From JANLVI01 sp031363915 (lineage in GTDB: Bacteria; Vulcanimicrobiota; Vulcanimicrobiia; Vulcanimicrobiales; Vulcanimicrobiaceae): a stretch of 64,000 nt of DNA. The position numbers and the translations under genes were made by a program. This document shows, piece by piece, positions 42,592 through 51,507 of this stretch; positions within the stretch are counted from its first letter, which is position 1; every line of letters begins with the position of its first letter. The stretch is from positions 1 through 64,000 of the forward strand of contig JANLVI010000026.1 in assembly GCA_031363915.1 (NCBI GenBank). The letters are read 5' to 3'. The notes beneath the pieces were generated by a model, which saw only the letters and a program-made list of their open reading frames with translations, searched no databases and was not told the origin of the DNA.

Positions 42592-44332
42592 CGATCGGAG
42601 CGCGCGCTTCAACGGTGTCGCCGGCTTTGACGTGGACGGCCGCGATCGTGCCGGTTTTATGGGCGCGAATCTCGTTCATCATCTTCATCGCCTCGATTAC
42701 CGCAACGACCTGACCTTCGGCGACGACCGCACCGTCTGCGACATTGACTTCGACGACGACGCCGTGCATCGGCGAGACGACGTCGTTGCCCTGCGGTGCC
42801 TGTGTCTTGCGCGTACCGCCTTTGACGATCGCGCTTGCAGGCATCGCACGACGGGGCGCCCCGAGGCCAGGCGGCAGATCGATGAAGCGCACGCGAAAGA
42901 GTTTGTCATTGACTTCAACGCGGATCGACTCGCTCGGCGCGGGAGGGGCTCCTTCGCTTGCGACGTGCCCGTTTGCGACGATTCGCGCCGCCGCGAACGG
43001 TTCGAGCGTGGCGGTACCGTAACTGGCATCGAGCACCGGCGCGAAGTCGGCGAGTTCTCGCAGCAGCGAGAGCGTCGTAGGAATGCCTTCAACGACGTAC
43101 TCGTCGATCGCGCGACGTAAGCGCTCGAGCGACTCGTCGCGCGTACGACCCCACACGATGAGTTTTGCAATCATCGAATCGTAGTCGGGCGTGATCGCAA
43201 AACCGGTCGATGCGGCCGAATCGACGCGCACGCCAAAACCCGCGGGCTCACGATACGCGGTGATCGTGCCGGGCGCAGGGCGGAAGTTGTGCGCTGGATC
43301 TTCGGCATTGATGCGTACTTCGATGGAGTGTCCGCGAAAGTCGATCTCGAATTGTGCGAACGATAGCGGCCGTCCGGCGGCAACGAGGATCTGTTCGCGC
43401 ACGAGGTCGATGCCCGAGATCATTTCAGTGACGGTGTGCTCGACCTGAATGCGCGTATTCATCTCGAGGAAGAAGAACTCATCACCCGCGACGAGGCACT
43501 CGATCGTGCCGACGCTGTCGTATGCGATCGCCTTTGCCGCGGCGATCCCCGCCGCGCGTAAGCCCTCGCGTACGTGATCGGAGATCAGCGCGGGCGCCTC
43601 TTCCCACACTTTTTGATGGCGGCGCTGGAGCGAGCAATCGCGTTCGCCGACGTGCACGACGTTGCCGTGCTTATCGGCAAGTATCTGCAGTTCGATATGC
43701 TTGGGGTTATCGAGATAGCGTTCGGCGTAGATCGTGCCGTTGTTGAAGTATGCCGTCGCTTCGCGCTGGGCGGTCGTGAACGCAGATTCGACGTCAACGA
43801 TCGTACGTGCGACTTTGAGGCCTTTGCCGCCGCCGCCACCGGAGGCTTTGAGTGCCAGCGGTAAGCCGAACTGCTCGGCGGCCTTACGCGCGCCCGCGAC
43901 GTCGAGGATTGGTTCGATTCCGCCGGGTACGACCGGGACACCGGCTTTGAGCATCGCTTTGCGCGCGCGCACCTTGTCGCCCATCGCGTCGATCGCCGCA
44001 GGCGTCGGTCCGATCCAGGTCATGCCCGCATCGATTACCGCCTGAGCGAACGACGCGTTTTCGGCGAAGAAACCGTAGCCGGGGTGAATTGCATCCGCGC
44101 CGGCGCGCTGAGCGACCTCGATAATTTTGTCGCGATTGAGATAGCTCTGCGCCGGCGGTGCGGGGCCGAGCAGATACGCCTCGTCGGCGAGCGAGACGTG
44201 TCGAGCGTCGCGGTCGACTTCCGAGTAGACGGCGACGGTCTTGATGCCGAGTTCGCGCGCGCTACGCATGATGCGCACGGCGATCTCGCCACGATTCGCG
44301 ATCAGCAGTTTACGAAACGGTGCTTCAGCCAC
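42569..44332 (-). CDS. Acyl-CoA carboxylase biotin carboxylase/BCCP subunit
   Basis: 587 residues from GTG 44332. Biotin carboxylase (about 1-450): KLLIANRGEIAVRIMRSA, KASGGGGGKGLKV (ATP loop), FFLEMNTRIQVEHTVTE and GHSIEVRINAEDP. A middle BT-like stretch precedes the C-terminal BCCP (about 515-587) with VIEAMKMMNEI, whose Lys is biotinylated. It carboxylates biotin with ATP and bicarbonate, for transfer to acetyl- or propionyl-CoA by the carboxyltransferase at 47596-49170. With epimerase and mutase nearby, propionyl-CoA is the likelier substrate, but alpha chains of this type can serve both. Overlaps the small subunit gene by eight bases. Confidence 0.93.
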   Translation of the reverse strand: MAEAPFRKLLIANRGEIAVRIMRSARELGIKTVAVYSEVDRDARHVSLADEAYLLGPAPPAQSYLNRDKIIEVAQRAGADAIHPGYGFFAENASFAQAVIDAGMTWIGPTPAAIDAMGDKVRARKAMLKAGVPVVPGGIEPILDVAGARKAAEQFGLPLALKASGGGGGKGLKVARTIVDVESAFTTAQREATAYFNNGTIYAERYLDNPKHIELQILADKHGNVVHVGERDCSLQRRHQKVWEEAPALISDHVREGLRAAGIAAAKAIAYDSVGTIECLVAGDEFFFLEMNTRIQVEHTVTEMISGIDLVREQILVAAGRPLSFAQFEIDFRGHSIEVRINAEDPAHNFRPAPGTITAYREPAGFGVRVDSAASTGFAITPDYDSMIAKLIVWGRTRDESLERLRRAIDEYVVEGIPTTLSLLRELADFAPVLDASYGTATLEPFAAARIVANGHVASEGAPPAPSESIRVEVNDKLFRVRFIDLPPGLGAPRRAMPASAIVKGGTRKTQAPQGNDVVSPMHGVVVEVNVADGAVVAEGQVVAVIEAMKMMNEIRAHKTGTIAAVHVKAGDTVEARAPIVTLAPAP

Positions 44333-44513
44333 GGAGACGTCCGTGCATCGACCAGGGAGACTGCGCGGCAGCACGCGCTTGGAACGCGCTGTCCGTTTTG
44401 ATTCGACCCGCCATGCGCCACGGCGGCATGGCCGGTGGTTCCTCGATCATTGGTTCTCTCTGGAGCAGGGCGGTCGCGGCGGCGACTACCGCCACGAGTT
44501 CATCCTCGGTCAT
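44325..44513 (-). CDS. Small acyl-CoA carboxylase-associated protein (epsilon/delta-like)
   Basis: 62 residues. An N-terminal helix EDELVAVVAAATALLQ is followed by a linker and PPWRMAGRIK plus an SPWSMHGR echo. Small proteins with an N-terminal helix and a W-R-x-x-G-R motif occur next to biotin-dependent carboxylase and methylmalonyl-CoA decarboxylase genes in several phyla. The start overlaps the upstream hydrolase by four bases and its end overlaps the biotin carboxylase start. I infer that it stabilises the carboxylase complex; there is no direct evidence of activity. Confidence 0.7.
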   Translation of the reverse strand: MTEDELVAVVAAATALLQREPMIEEPPAMPPWRMAGRIKTDSAFQARAAAQSPWSMHGRLRG

Positions 44514-45922
44514 GCGATATCGCTTGGCGTCGAGACGGTGCGTGGGGCGTGCTTGTCGCGTTTGTCTATCGTGGCGACGAGCCGGTCAAAGGCCGCCCAC
44601 GCGTACGGTGCCTGCGCTTGCAGTCCGTAGCCGAACGCCGCGAAGGTATCGACGTGCGTACCACCTCGAACGAGATAGAGCTGGTGCAGGGCGGATTTTC
44701 TCGCGCCGGCGATCGCGCGTGCGTACGCGAGCGCGTTGTTCTCCGGCGTGATGAAGGCGTCGTGCGTCCCAGCGATCGAGACGAGCGGCTTTTCGATCGC
44801 ACCGCTGTGCGCGAAGCGCTTGATCGCGGCGCGTCCGGCGGGTGAGACGACGTAGTTCGCGCGATTCTCCGCAAGCGCGAGGCCCGTACCCGTGCAGGTA
44901 CCGGGAAGGCGCGGGTTGGCATCCGGCGCGCAGGGCGCGGCGCCGAACGATGCGTTCGCGTCGGGATCGACCAATTGCGCGTACGCGTAGACAGTAAGGT
45001 CCGCGTAGTACGGCGGAACGTTGGAGTAGTACTCGCCGTAGAGCGAGCGATGTGCGAGATCGGCCTGCACGACATCGTGGGGAAAACCAAATTTCACGAG
45101 TCGGTCGACAATCGCTGTGTCGCGATACTCGCTACGGACGTAGTCGGGCATCAATTTGAGAAACGGCGGGAAGTAATCGAGAAAGCTCAGCTCCGGCGAC
45201 CAATAGACGCCGGCCCATTCCACCCCGCCGTCAACGAGTTCGGGATATCGTTCGAGCAGCGTCCGTACTTGTGCGCCGCCGTTGGAGAGTCCGACGGCAT
45301 AGGTGTGTTTGGGCGCGGCGTGATTCGCTTTTAGCACGTCTTTTGCGTGCATCACCAAGCGCCGGTAGCTCTCGTTCCAATCCGTGATCGGCACGGCTTT
45401 GGGCTCGAGCAGTCCGAGTCGGATGACGAGTCCCTTGCTTGCGAGGCCCGCAGATTCGAACGGAATCGGATACGCGGCGCGCGGCGAAGGTGTGGACGCG
45501 GCGGCTTCGACGACGGCATTATACGGTACGCCCTTGTTGCCCGATGCAAACGCGTAGCCGCGCGCGAGTGCGAATTCGCCCCAGATGAGATCGTTTGCGT
45601 ACGCGCTGCGCGTCGCGGGCGTCCCGGCAACGATGAGCGAGCCGTTCCACGCATCGGGAACGCGGATCACCGATGCGTCACTTGGATCGTCGCGCGTGTA
45701 GATGCGGCCCGGAACCGGCGCCTTCGCGGGCGTTGCAGTCGTCGGCAACAGCAACGCTTTGGCATCGCCGGCCGGATCGAAGCCGGGGCGCTTCTCGGGG
45801 AGGGGCGCGAAGCCGAAGCGCAGATCGGCAACCTGGTCGTTCGTGCTAGTAGCCATGGCGTGTGATGCGGTTAGCGAAAATGCGCCCGCAGCGAGCGACG
45901 CTGCGAACGTCCGGCGCCGCAC
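44510..45922 (-). CDS. Secreted alpha/beta hydrolase (esterase/depolymerase-like)
   Basis: 470 residues, starting at GTG 45922 directly after the fabI stop. The N-terminus RRRTFAASLAAGAFSLTASHAMA looks like a twin-arginine-type signal peptide. The nucleophile elbow is AVGLSNGGAQVR (GxSxG, about 223-228); GTHDAFITPENN supplies a likely acid region and RGGTHVDTF a likely catalytic His. Similar folds are found in tannases and 3-hydroxybutyrate-oligomer hydrolases. The substrate is not predictable. Coupled to fabI upstream and to the carboxylase small subunit downstream. Confidence 0.8.
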   Translation of the reverse strand: MRRRTFAASLAAGAFSLTASHAMATSTNDQVADLRFGFAPLPEKRPGFDPAGDAKALLLPTTATPAKAPVPGRIYTRDDPSDASVIRVPDAWNGSLIVAGTPATRSAYANDLIWGEFALARGYAFASGNKGVPYNAVVEAAASTPSPRAAYPIPFESAGLASKGLVIRLGLLEPKAVPITDWNESYRRLVMHAKDVLKANHAAPKHTYAVGLSNGGAQVRTLLERYPELVDGGVEWAGVYWSPELSFLDYFPPFLKLMPDYVRSEYRDTAIVDRLVKFGFPHDVVQADLAHRSLYGEYYSNVPPYYADLTVYAYAQLVDPDANASFGAAPCAPDANPRLPGTCTGTGLALAENRANYVVSPAGRAAIKRFAHSGAIEKPLVSIAGTHDAFITPENNALAYARAIAGARKSALHQLYLVRGGTHVDTFAAFGYGLQAQAPYAWAAFDRLVATIDKRDKHAPRTVSTPSDIA

Positions 45923-46717
45923 TTAGGAACTCGCCTCCGCGGGTTTGGGGAACATTCCCATCACGTGATAGCCGCAGTCCACGAAGTGGATGTCGGCGGT
46001 AATCGCGCTCGAGAGATTCGAGGCCAAATAAACGGCAAGATTGCCGATGTCTTCGCCCGTGATGTTGCGTTTGAGCGGCGCGACCGACTGCACCATATCG
46101 AGCATATGCTTGAGGTCTTTGACTTGGCGCGAGCTTGCGGTCTTGATCGGTCCGGCGGAGATTCCGTTGACGCGAATGCCGCGTTCTCCAAGGTCGAACG
46201 CGAGGTAGCGGACGATCGATTCGAGCGCAGCTTTCGCGATCCCGGCGATATTGTAGTTCGGTACGATCGCCGTCGCGCCGTAGTACGTGAGCGCCATGAC
46301 GCTTGCGTTATCGCGCAGCTGCTCGCGCAGCGCACCGACGAGTGCGATGAGCGAATACGACGAGATGTCCATCGCGAGTGCGAAGCCGGCGCGCGAGGTA
46401 TCGTAGACTTTTCCCATTAAGTCTTCTTTGTTGACGAAGGCAATCGAATGCACGATGCCGTCGAGTCCGCCGAAGTCGCGTCTGACGTTCTCCGCCAGCA
46501 TCTTGAGTTCCGTATCCGAAGTGACGTCGCACGGATAACAGGGTCCACCGCCGAGCTCTTTTGCAAGCTTCTCGACTTCGTCTTTCACGCGCTCGCCTTG
46601 ATAGATGAATCCGAGGCGAGCGCCTTGCTCGGCCATCGAGCGGGCGATGAATGTCGCGATGGACCAGCGATTCGCCACCCCGGTGATGAGGATGGTCTTG
46701 CCTTCTAGTAGCTTCAC
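45923..46717 (-). CDS. fabI: Enoyl-[acyl-carrier-protein] reductase FabI
   Basis: 264 residues, normal for FabI. ILITGVANRWSIATFIARSM is the divergent SDR nucleotide loop of FabI; IVHSIAF follows. The active site is TYYGATAIVPNYNIAGIAKA with Tyr, Tyr and Lys in the expected Y-x6-K spacing, and GPIKTASSR and VDCGYHVMGM complete the signature. It reduces trans-2-enoyl-ACP with NADH in fatty acid elongation and is the triclosan target. It sits in a minus-strand run with carboxylase genes that supply malonyl- or methylmalonyl-CoA. Confidence 0.97.
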   Translation of the reverse strand: MKLLEGKTILITGVANRWSIATFIARSMAEQGARLGFIYQGERVKDEVEKLAKELGGGPCYPCDVTSDTELKMLAENVRRDFGGLDGIVHSIAFVNKEDLMGKVYDTSRAGFALAMDISSYSLIALVGALREQLRDNASVMALTYYGATAIVPNYNIAGIAKAALESIVRYLAFDLGERGIRVNGISAGPIKTASSRQVKDLKHMLDMVQSVAPLKRNITGEDIGNLAVYLASNLSSAITADIHFVDCGYHVMGMFPKPAEASS

Positions 46718-46721
46718 GAAA

Positions 46722-47114
46722 TTAGTGTTCAGACGTCACCCCTGGCGATGCCTGCGCCACGCCGTATGCGGCCCGCACGACGCGCCCGCGCCCGGCCGCA
46801 TCGACCTCCATAACGTCGGCGACGAGCATCCCCGACTCGCGTCGGTAGAGGAGGGTGATGACGTCGAGCCCCACCAGCGCATCGACGAAGGTGAATTGTA
46901 GCCCCGGTGTCTCGAACCCGCGCTCGAAGTGCGCGCGCAAGCGGTCGGCTCCGACGAGCCAGCCCGAGGCGATGCCCCAGCGCGTGCGCACGCTCGGTGC
47001 GCAAAACCGCACGTCCTCGGTATAGTACGCCATGATCGCATCGATGTCGCGTCGATTCCAAGCCGCGCACCACTCCTCACCGAGACGACGCGCGGCCGAC
47101 GGATCGAGGTTCAC
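46722..47114 (-). CDS. SnoaL/NTF2-like protein
   Basis: 130 residues with the NTF2 fold pattern: WCAAWNRRDIDAIMAYYTEDVRF at the N-terminus (written in parts: helix WCAAWNRRDIDAIMAYY, then TEDVRF), a WLVGADRLRAHFERGF helix and C-terminal strands. Such proteins are small isomerases, hydrolases or ligand-binding proteins; no catalytic residues can be assigned. Its ATG overlaps the stop of the VapBC remnant by four bases and it lies four bases before fabI. Confidence 0.8.
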   Translation of the reverse strand: MNLDPSAARRLGEEWCAAWNRRDIDAIMAYYTEDVRFCAPSVRTRWGIASGWLVGADRLRAHFERGFETPGLQFTFVDALVGLDVITLLYRRESGMLVADVMEVDAAGRGRVVRAAYGVAQASPGVTSEH

Positions 47115-47503
47115 TTCTGCACGAGTGGGAACTCGATGCGGAGATTTTGGATGTGCGTGAAGTCACGATCGAGGTCTGCACGAGACACGAGCGGGCCTCG
47201 GTCTTGTGACTCGATCGCCAGCTTCTCGAAGATCGACCAGTGACGTTCCGTCGGCCCCAGGAGCGAAACCGAAGGCATCCGTAACCACTCATCGACGATA
47301 TCGTATGCTTCTTTCGTGGAGGACGGCGGTTGAAAAATTCGCGCGGAAGTCGTGATGCGCACGAAAGCAAGAACGGTCCCGAACGAAAGTCCCGTCACCT
47401 CGCTCGACTCCAAGCAGTCGATTTTGAAGCTCCGTCCCGAGCGCCGAACCTCCGCCTGAAGCTCAGCCACGATGTTTTCATCGAGCGTGATTGTGGCTCG
47501 CAC
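47111..47503 (-). pseudogene. VapB-VapC fusion remnant (decayed toxin-antitoxin pair)
   Basis: A continuous 130-residue frame from GTG 47503 made of two families. Residues 1-27 (RATITLDENIVAELQAEV and on) match the N-terminal strand and helix of VapB-type antitoxins. Residues about 37-105 match the middle of VapC PIN toxins (FGTVLAFVRITTSARIF, EWLRMPSVSLLGPTERHW). The toxin's N-terminal ~40 residues, with the first active-site Asp, and the segment between RGPLVS and DRDF that carries the next acidic residues are missing. So antitoxin C-terminus, toxin N-terminus and part of the active site are deleted. RNase activity is not expected; the fused frame may still be translated and leads by overlap into the SnoaL-like gene. 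Confidence 0.8.
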
Positions 47504-47595
47504 ATGATCACGCTACAGCGTAAGCATCATGATGTCAATTTCCGGAAAGCTCACGGTCCGGAGAATACCGGAAAGGAACGCGTTCAGAAACGCCG

Positions 47596-49170
47596 CTATA
47601 GCGGAATGTTGCCATGTTTGCGGTGCGGGCGTTCGACGCGTTTGTTCGCAAGCATCGTGAGCGCGCGCGAAACAGCCCGACGCGTTTGGCTTGCGGCGAT
47701 GACGTCGTCGACATAGCCGCGCTGCGCGGCGATGAACGGGTTAGCGAAGCGCTCGCTGTACTCGGCGACGAGTTCGTCGGTCTTGGCCTGCGGGTCGAGT
47801 GCGTCGGCGATGTCGCGGCGGAAGATCGTCTTCACCGCGCCCGCCGCGCCCATGACGGCGATCTCGGCCGTCGGCCAGGCGAGGTTCACGTCGGCGCGGA
47901 TGTGTTTTGAGGCCATGACGTCGTACGCACCGCCGTAGGCTTTGCGGGTGATGATGGTAATCTTCGGGACCGTGGCCTCGGCGAACGCGTAGAGGAGCTT
48001 CGCCCCGTGTTTGATGATGCCGCCGTACTCTTGCGTCGTGCCGGGTAGGAAACCGGGGACGTCGACGAAGGTGAGCAGCGGAATGTTGAACGCATCGCAA
48101 AAACGCACGAAGCGCGCGGCCTTGACGGATGAATCGATGTCGAGCACGCCGGCGAGATATTTCGGCTGGTTTGCGACGATGCCGACCGACTTGCCGCTGA
48201 CGCGCCCGAAGCCGATCACGATGTTCTGTGCGTAGAGCGGCGCGATCTCGAAGAAGTCGCCGTCGTCGAGCACGGGGCAAACGGCATCGAGAATATCGTA
48301 CGGCTTGTTGGGCGAGTCGGGTATGACGCCGTCGAGTTCTTCGACCACGCGCATCGGATCGTCGTCGCTTGGCACGAGCGGCGGATCTTCCAGATTGTTC
48401 TGCGGCATGAACGAGAGCAAGCGCCGCGTGTGCTCGTTCATCTCATCTTCGTCGGTTGCCGTCAGATGCGCGACGCCGGATTTCGTCGCGTGCGTCATGG
48501 CGCCGCCGAGTTCTTCAAAACTCACATCCTCGCCCGTGACGGTTTTGATGATCTCGGGCCCGGTGATGAACATCTGCGAGATTTTTTCAACCATGATCGT
48601 AAAGTCGGTGATAGCGGGCGAATACACCGCGCCGCCCGCACAAGGTCCCGCGATGAGCGAGAGTTGCGGCACGACGCCGCTCGCCTGCACGTTACGCCAG
48701 AAAATTTCGGCATATCCGCCGAGGCTGACGACACCCTCTTGAATGCGCGCGCCGCCCGAATCGTTGATCCCGATCATCGGCGAGCCCGTGCGCACCGCGA
48801 GGTCCATCACCTTGCAAATTTTCTCGGCAAAGACTTCGCCGAGCGATCCGCCCATGACCGTGAAATCTTGCGAGAAGAGGAAGATCTGACGCCCGTCGAT
48901 GGTTGCGTGGCCCGTCACGACCCCGTCGCCTAAGAACTCACGCTCATCGAGCCCGAACGCGGTGGACCGGTGGGCCGCAAAACGGTCCATCTCGACGAAC
49001 GAGTCCGGATCGACCAGCGCATCGACCCTTTCGCGCGCGGTCCGCTTCCCGCGTTCGCGCTGCCGTTCGTTTGCCACCTCACCCGCAGGTGCGAGCGACT
49101 CCGCGCGCATTTTTTCCAGCCGCGCGTAGGCTTTATCGTGCGGCGAGAGCGGTTCGGTTGGCATGGACAT
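47596..49170 (-). CDS. pccB: Acyl-CoA carboxylase carboxyltransferase subunit (propionyl-CoA carboxylase beta type)
   Basis: 524 residues, the usual length. Crotonase-fold halves: GDGVVTGHATIDGRQIFLFS and FTVMGGSLGEVFAEKICKVM, then INDSGGARIQEGVVSLGGY (first oxyanion region); the C-terminal half has VDVPGFLPGTTQEYGGIIKH and AYGGAYDVMASKHI. It moves CO2 from biotin to propionyl- or acetyl-CoA, working with the biotin carboxylase/BCCP subunit at 42569-44332. The residue that separates acetyl from propionyl preference was not scored; the nearby epimerase and mutase favour propionyl. An ATG two codons inside is an alternative start. Confidence 0.93.
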   Translation of the reverse strand: MSMPTEPLSPHDKAYARLEKMRAESLAPAGEVANERQRERGKRTARERVDALVDPDSFVEMDRFAAHRSTAFGLDEREFLGDGVVTGHATIDGRQIFLFSQDFTVMGGSLGEVFAEKICKVMDLAVRTGSPMIGINDSGGARIQEGVVSLGGYAEIFWRNVQASGVVPQLSLIAGPCAGGAVYSPAITDFTIMVEKISQMFITGPEIIKTVTGEDVSFEELGGAMTHATKSGVAHLTATDEDEMNEHTRRLLSFMPQNNLEDPPLVPSDDDPMRVVEELDGVIPDSPNKPYDILDAVCPVLDDGDFFEIAPLYAQNIVIGFGRVSGKSVGIVANQPKYLAGVLDIDSSVKAARFVRFCDAFNIPLLTFVDVPGFLPGTTQEYGGIIKHGAKLLYAFAEATVPKITIITRKAYGGAYDVMASKHIRADVNLAWPTAEIAVMGAAGAVKTIFRRDIADALDPQAKTDELVAEYSERFANPFIAAQRGYVDDVIAASQTRRAVSRALTMLANKRVERPHRKHGNIPL

Positions 49171-49214
49171 GGATGCTTCTTCGCAAACCGGCGGGCGGCG
49201 CCCCGCGCCTTTGA

Positions 49215-50993
49215 CTAGGGCTTGCGTGCGGCTTCGGCGGCGCGCTGTAACTTTTCGATCTGGTCTTTGCCGATGAACCGGGACATCGTCTCGTAAACCG
49301 GCTGGGTTGCGGCGACGAAGGCCGCGCGCTCGGCTGCGGTGAGCGTGACGATATCAAGCGATTTGGCGAGCTCGGCGAGCGTTGTCTTGTCGAGTGTTTC
49401 TGCTTCGCGGCGTTCCCATGCGATGGTCTCGGCGACGGCTTTGTCGACGAGAGCTCGATTGTCCCCGAGCGCGTCATACCAGGCTGCCGACGCGACGACC
49501 ACTTGCGGTGTGTACATGTGAGCAGTGAGGGTCAGATGTTTTTGGACGTCCTGCAGTTTGAATGCTGCGATCGTCGCGAGGGGATTGTGCTGACCGTCGA
49601 TCTCGCCCGCCTGCAGTGCGGTGCGCAGACGCGGGAGCGCGATGGGCCGGGCGATCGTATCGAGCGCGTCGCCGATTGCGATGTGCACGGGCGATTCGAC
49701 GACGCGGATGCGGAGGCGCCGAAGATCGGCGGGCGTGCGAACCGCACGCACGTTGTTCGTCATGTGCCGGAAGCCGTTCTCGAAAAATCCGAGTCCGACG
49801 AGTCCGACGCGGCGCAGCGAATCGAGCAATTCGCGACCGTACGGGCCATCGAGAAGCGCAGCGACATGGCGGCGGTCATCGAGTAAATACGGCATCTCGA
49901 GCAATTGAAATGCCGGCAGCACGTTGCCGACGATCGCGCAACCGATCGAGGCCATCGTCGTCTCTCGGCGTCGCACGGCGGAGAGAATACCGATCTCGCC
50001 TTTGCCTCCTGCCGAATCTCCGGGGCGTGCCTCGACGCGCGTATGCGGGAGCGCCGCCCCGAGCCGGCGCGCAAGCTCGCTCACGCTGCGACCCGCCAGC
50101 GACTCGGCCGCAAGACCGGTCGCAATGGTGACGGGGCCGCTTGCGACCGCCGAGCCCGCGTCCATTTCGATCAAGTGGTAGTCGATTGCGTTGATTGCCA
50201 GGATCGCCTCAGCGGCGTCTGCAACGTGCGAACGGGACGTACGCATCAGTTCCGCGGCGCTGCGTCCGAATTGGTCTGCGCGCGCAGCGTGATCGGACGT
50301 CGTGTTTTTTACGCCGTTAAAAGCTTCTTCGGTCGAACGGACGGCGGTGCCGATTTCGCCAAGCGCGGCACGCGCGCTCGTCGCCGCGCGATCGCCTGCA
50401 GCCACGGCATCATCGGCCAAATCAGCAACGGCAGTCGTTTTCTCCGTGCCGCGTCGCACGTCGCCGAGCAGATTCTCCATCGTTTTCGTCGCATCGCGCG
50501 TCGAGTCGGCGAGTTTGCGGACTTCGCTTGCGACGACGGCAAAACCGCGACCGTGCTCGCCCGCACGAGCCGCTTCGATTGCCGCATTGAGGGCGAGCAG
50601 ATTCGTACGGTGGGAGACTTCCCCGACGAACGCGACGATCTCGTCGATGCGGCTGAGGGTAGCGACGAGTTCGAGCATCGTTTCACGTGCGGAACGCGAA
50701 CCCGACGCAAGCGTTTCGACGCTTTCGACAAGTTTCTCGATCGATGCGCCGGCGGAATCGACGCGTTCGCGGGCGGCATGCGCGCGGACTGCTGCGTCGC
50801 GGATCTTCTCTAGCGATTCTGCCAAATCGTTCGCCATCGATTCGGAGGCGTCGGCGATCTCTTGCAGTCCCACGCTCTGCATTGCGGAATTATCGGAGAT
50901 GCGGCGCGATGTATCGCGCAGGCGGGTGGCAGCAAAACGCATGCTCTCAGCAAGAGCACCGCGTTCCAGGGCGGCATTTCCCATGAACTCCAT
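49215..50993 (-). CDS. Soluble chemoreceptor signalling domain fused to a TRAP (DctP) solute-binding domain
   Basis: 592 residues from ATG 50993 (TTG 51032 adds 13). No signal peptide and no membrane segment are seen. Residues about 25-275 are a methyl-accepting chemotaxis signalling coiled coil, with hairpin tip EVSHRTNLLALNAAIEAARA and GRGFAVVASEVRKLAD. Residues about 287-592 match periplasmic DctP proteins of TRAP transporters: FENGFRHMTNNVRAVRTP, LRIRVVESPVHIAI (with the ligand-carboxylate Arg), ALQAGEIDGQHNPLATI and LTAHMYTPQVVVAS. DctP normally works outside the inner membrane; here it would be cytoplasmic and C-terminal to the signalling rod. A cytosolic organic-acid sensor feeding a chemotaxis-type pathway is the simplest reading. 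No che gene is in the window. Confidence 0.85.
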   Translation of the reverse strand: MEFMGNAALERGALAESMRFAATRLRDTSRRISDNSAMQSVGLQEIADASESMANDLAESLEKIRDAAVRAHAARERVDSAGASIEKLVESVETLASGSRSARETMLELVATLSRIDEIVAFVGEVSHRTNLLALNAAIEAARAGEHGRGFAVVASEVRKLADSTRDATKTMENLLGDVRRGTEKTTAVADLADDAVAAGDRAATSARAALGEIGTAVRSTEEAFNGVKNTTSDHAARADQFGRSAAELMRTSRSHVADAAEAILAINAIDYHLIEMDAGSAVASGPVTIATGLAAESLAGRSVSELARRLGAALPHTRVEARPGDSAGGKGEIGILSAVRRRETTMASIGCAIVGNVLPAFQLLEMPYLLDDRRHVAALLDGPYGRELLDSLRRVGLVGLGFFENGFRHMTNNVRAVRTPADLRRLRIRVVESPVHIAIGDALDTIARPIALPRLRTALQAGEIDGQHNPLATIAAFKLQDVQKHLTLTAHMYTPQVVVASAAWYDALGDNRALVDKAVAETIAWERREAETLDKTTLAELAKSLDIVTLTAAERAAFVAATQPVYETMSRFIGKDQIEKLQRAAEAARKP

Positions 50994-51507
50994 CGGCGAA
51001 ATCTTCGGCCCGACCGACAGCAGCTCCGCCAACCGGCGGCATCTCTTCCCTGTGAGGCAACGCGGCGTAATCGATAATTGCGGCGACGGGTACGTGAAGA
51101 GACCGCCGTCCCGGTCGAGGTATCCAGAAACTGCGGGTTCCGATCGTGCGTTCTCGGGGCGCCCGCGGCGACAATTCGATGTAAGCTTTCAGTGGCGCCC
51201 CGGCATCTGCGCCCTGAGCTTTCTAGCGACGCCTCAAGACACGCCGCAATCGTTTGATCGAGTCTCGTGAATTGTTCCGCTTTTTCGGGAAAGACGCCGC
51301 GGAAAGATCGGTGGATGCGTTCGTTTTGAATTGGTCAAGACTGCCGTGTGGAATGTTGGTGCGATGCGCATCGTCGTTGCGACGAATGTCCGCCTCTCCG
51401 AGCGGGAATCGGACCGAATTCGGATCGCTGTCGGCGCGATCGTTGTAAAAGTCGAACGTCAAAAACCGACCGCTACTCGAGCGGTCGGTTCTGCCAAATC
51501 CACGCTG
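50994..51507. other. Intergenic region with a terminator
   Basis: About 510 bases upstream of the chemoreceptor fusion and downstream of the MIP18-family gene. It contains the terminator at 51461-51490 and, near the receptor, up to 13 extra in-frame codons from TTG 51032. No other gene or RNA was recognised. Confidence 0.55.
51461..51490 (-). terminator. Intrinsic terminator after the MIP18-family gene
   Basis: A perfect 11-base stem (AACCGACCGCT, 51464-51474, with AGCGGTCGGTT, 51480-51490) around a five-base loop. On the minus strand it is followed by a T run (51465-51461). It starts 17 bases after the stop of the gene at 51508, and so ends that transcript before the chemoreceptor gene. Confidence 0.92.
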
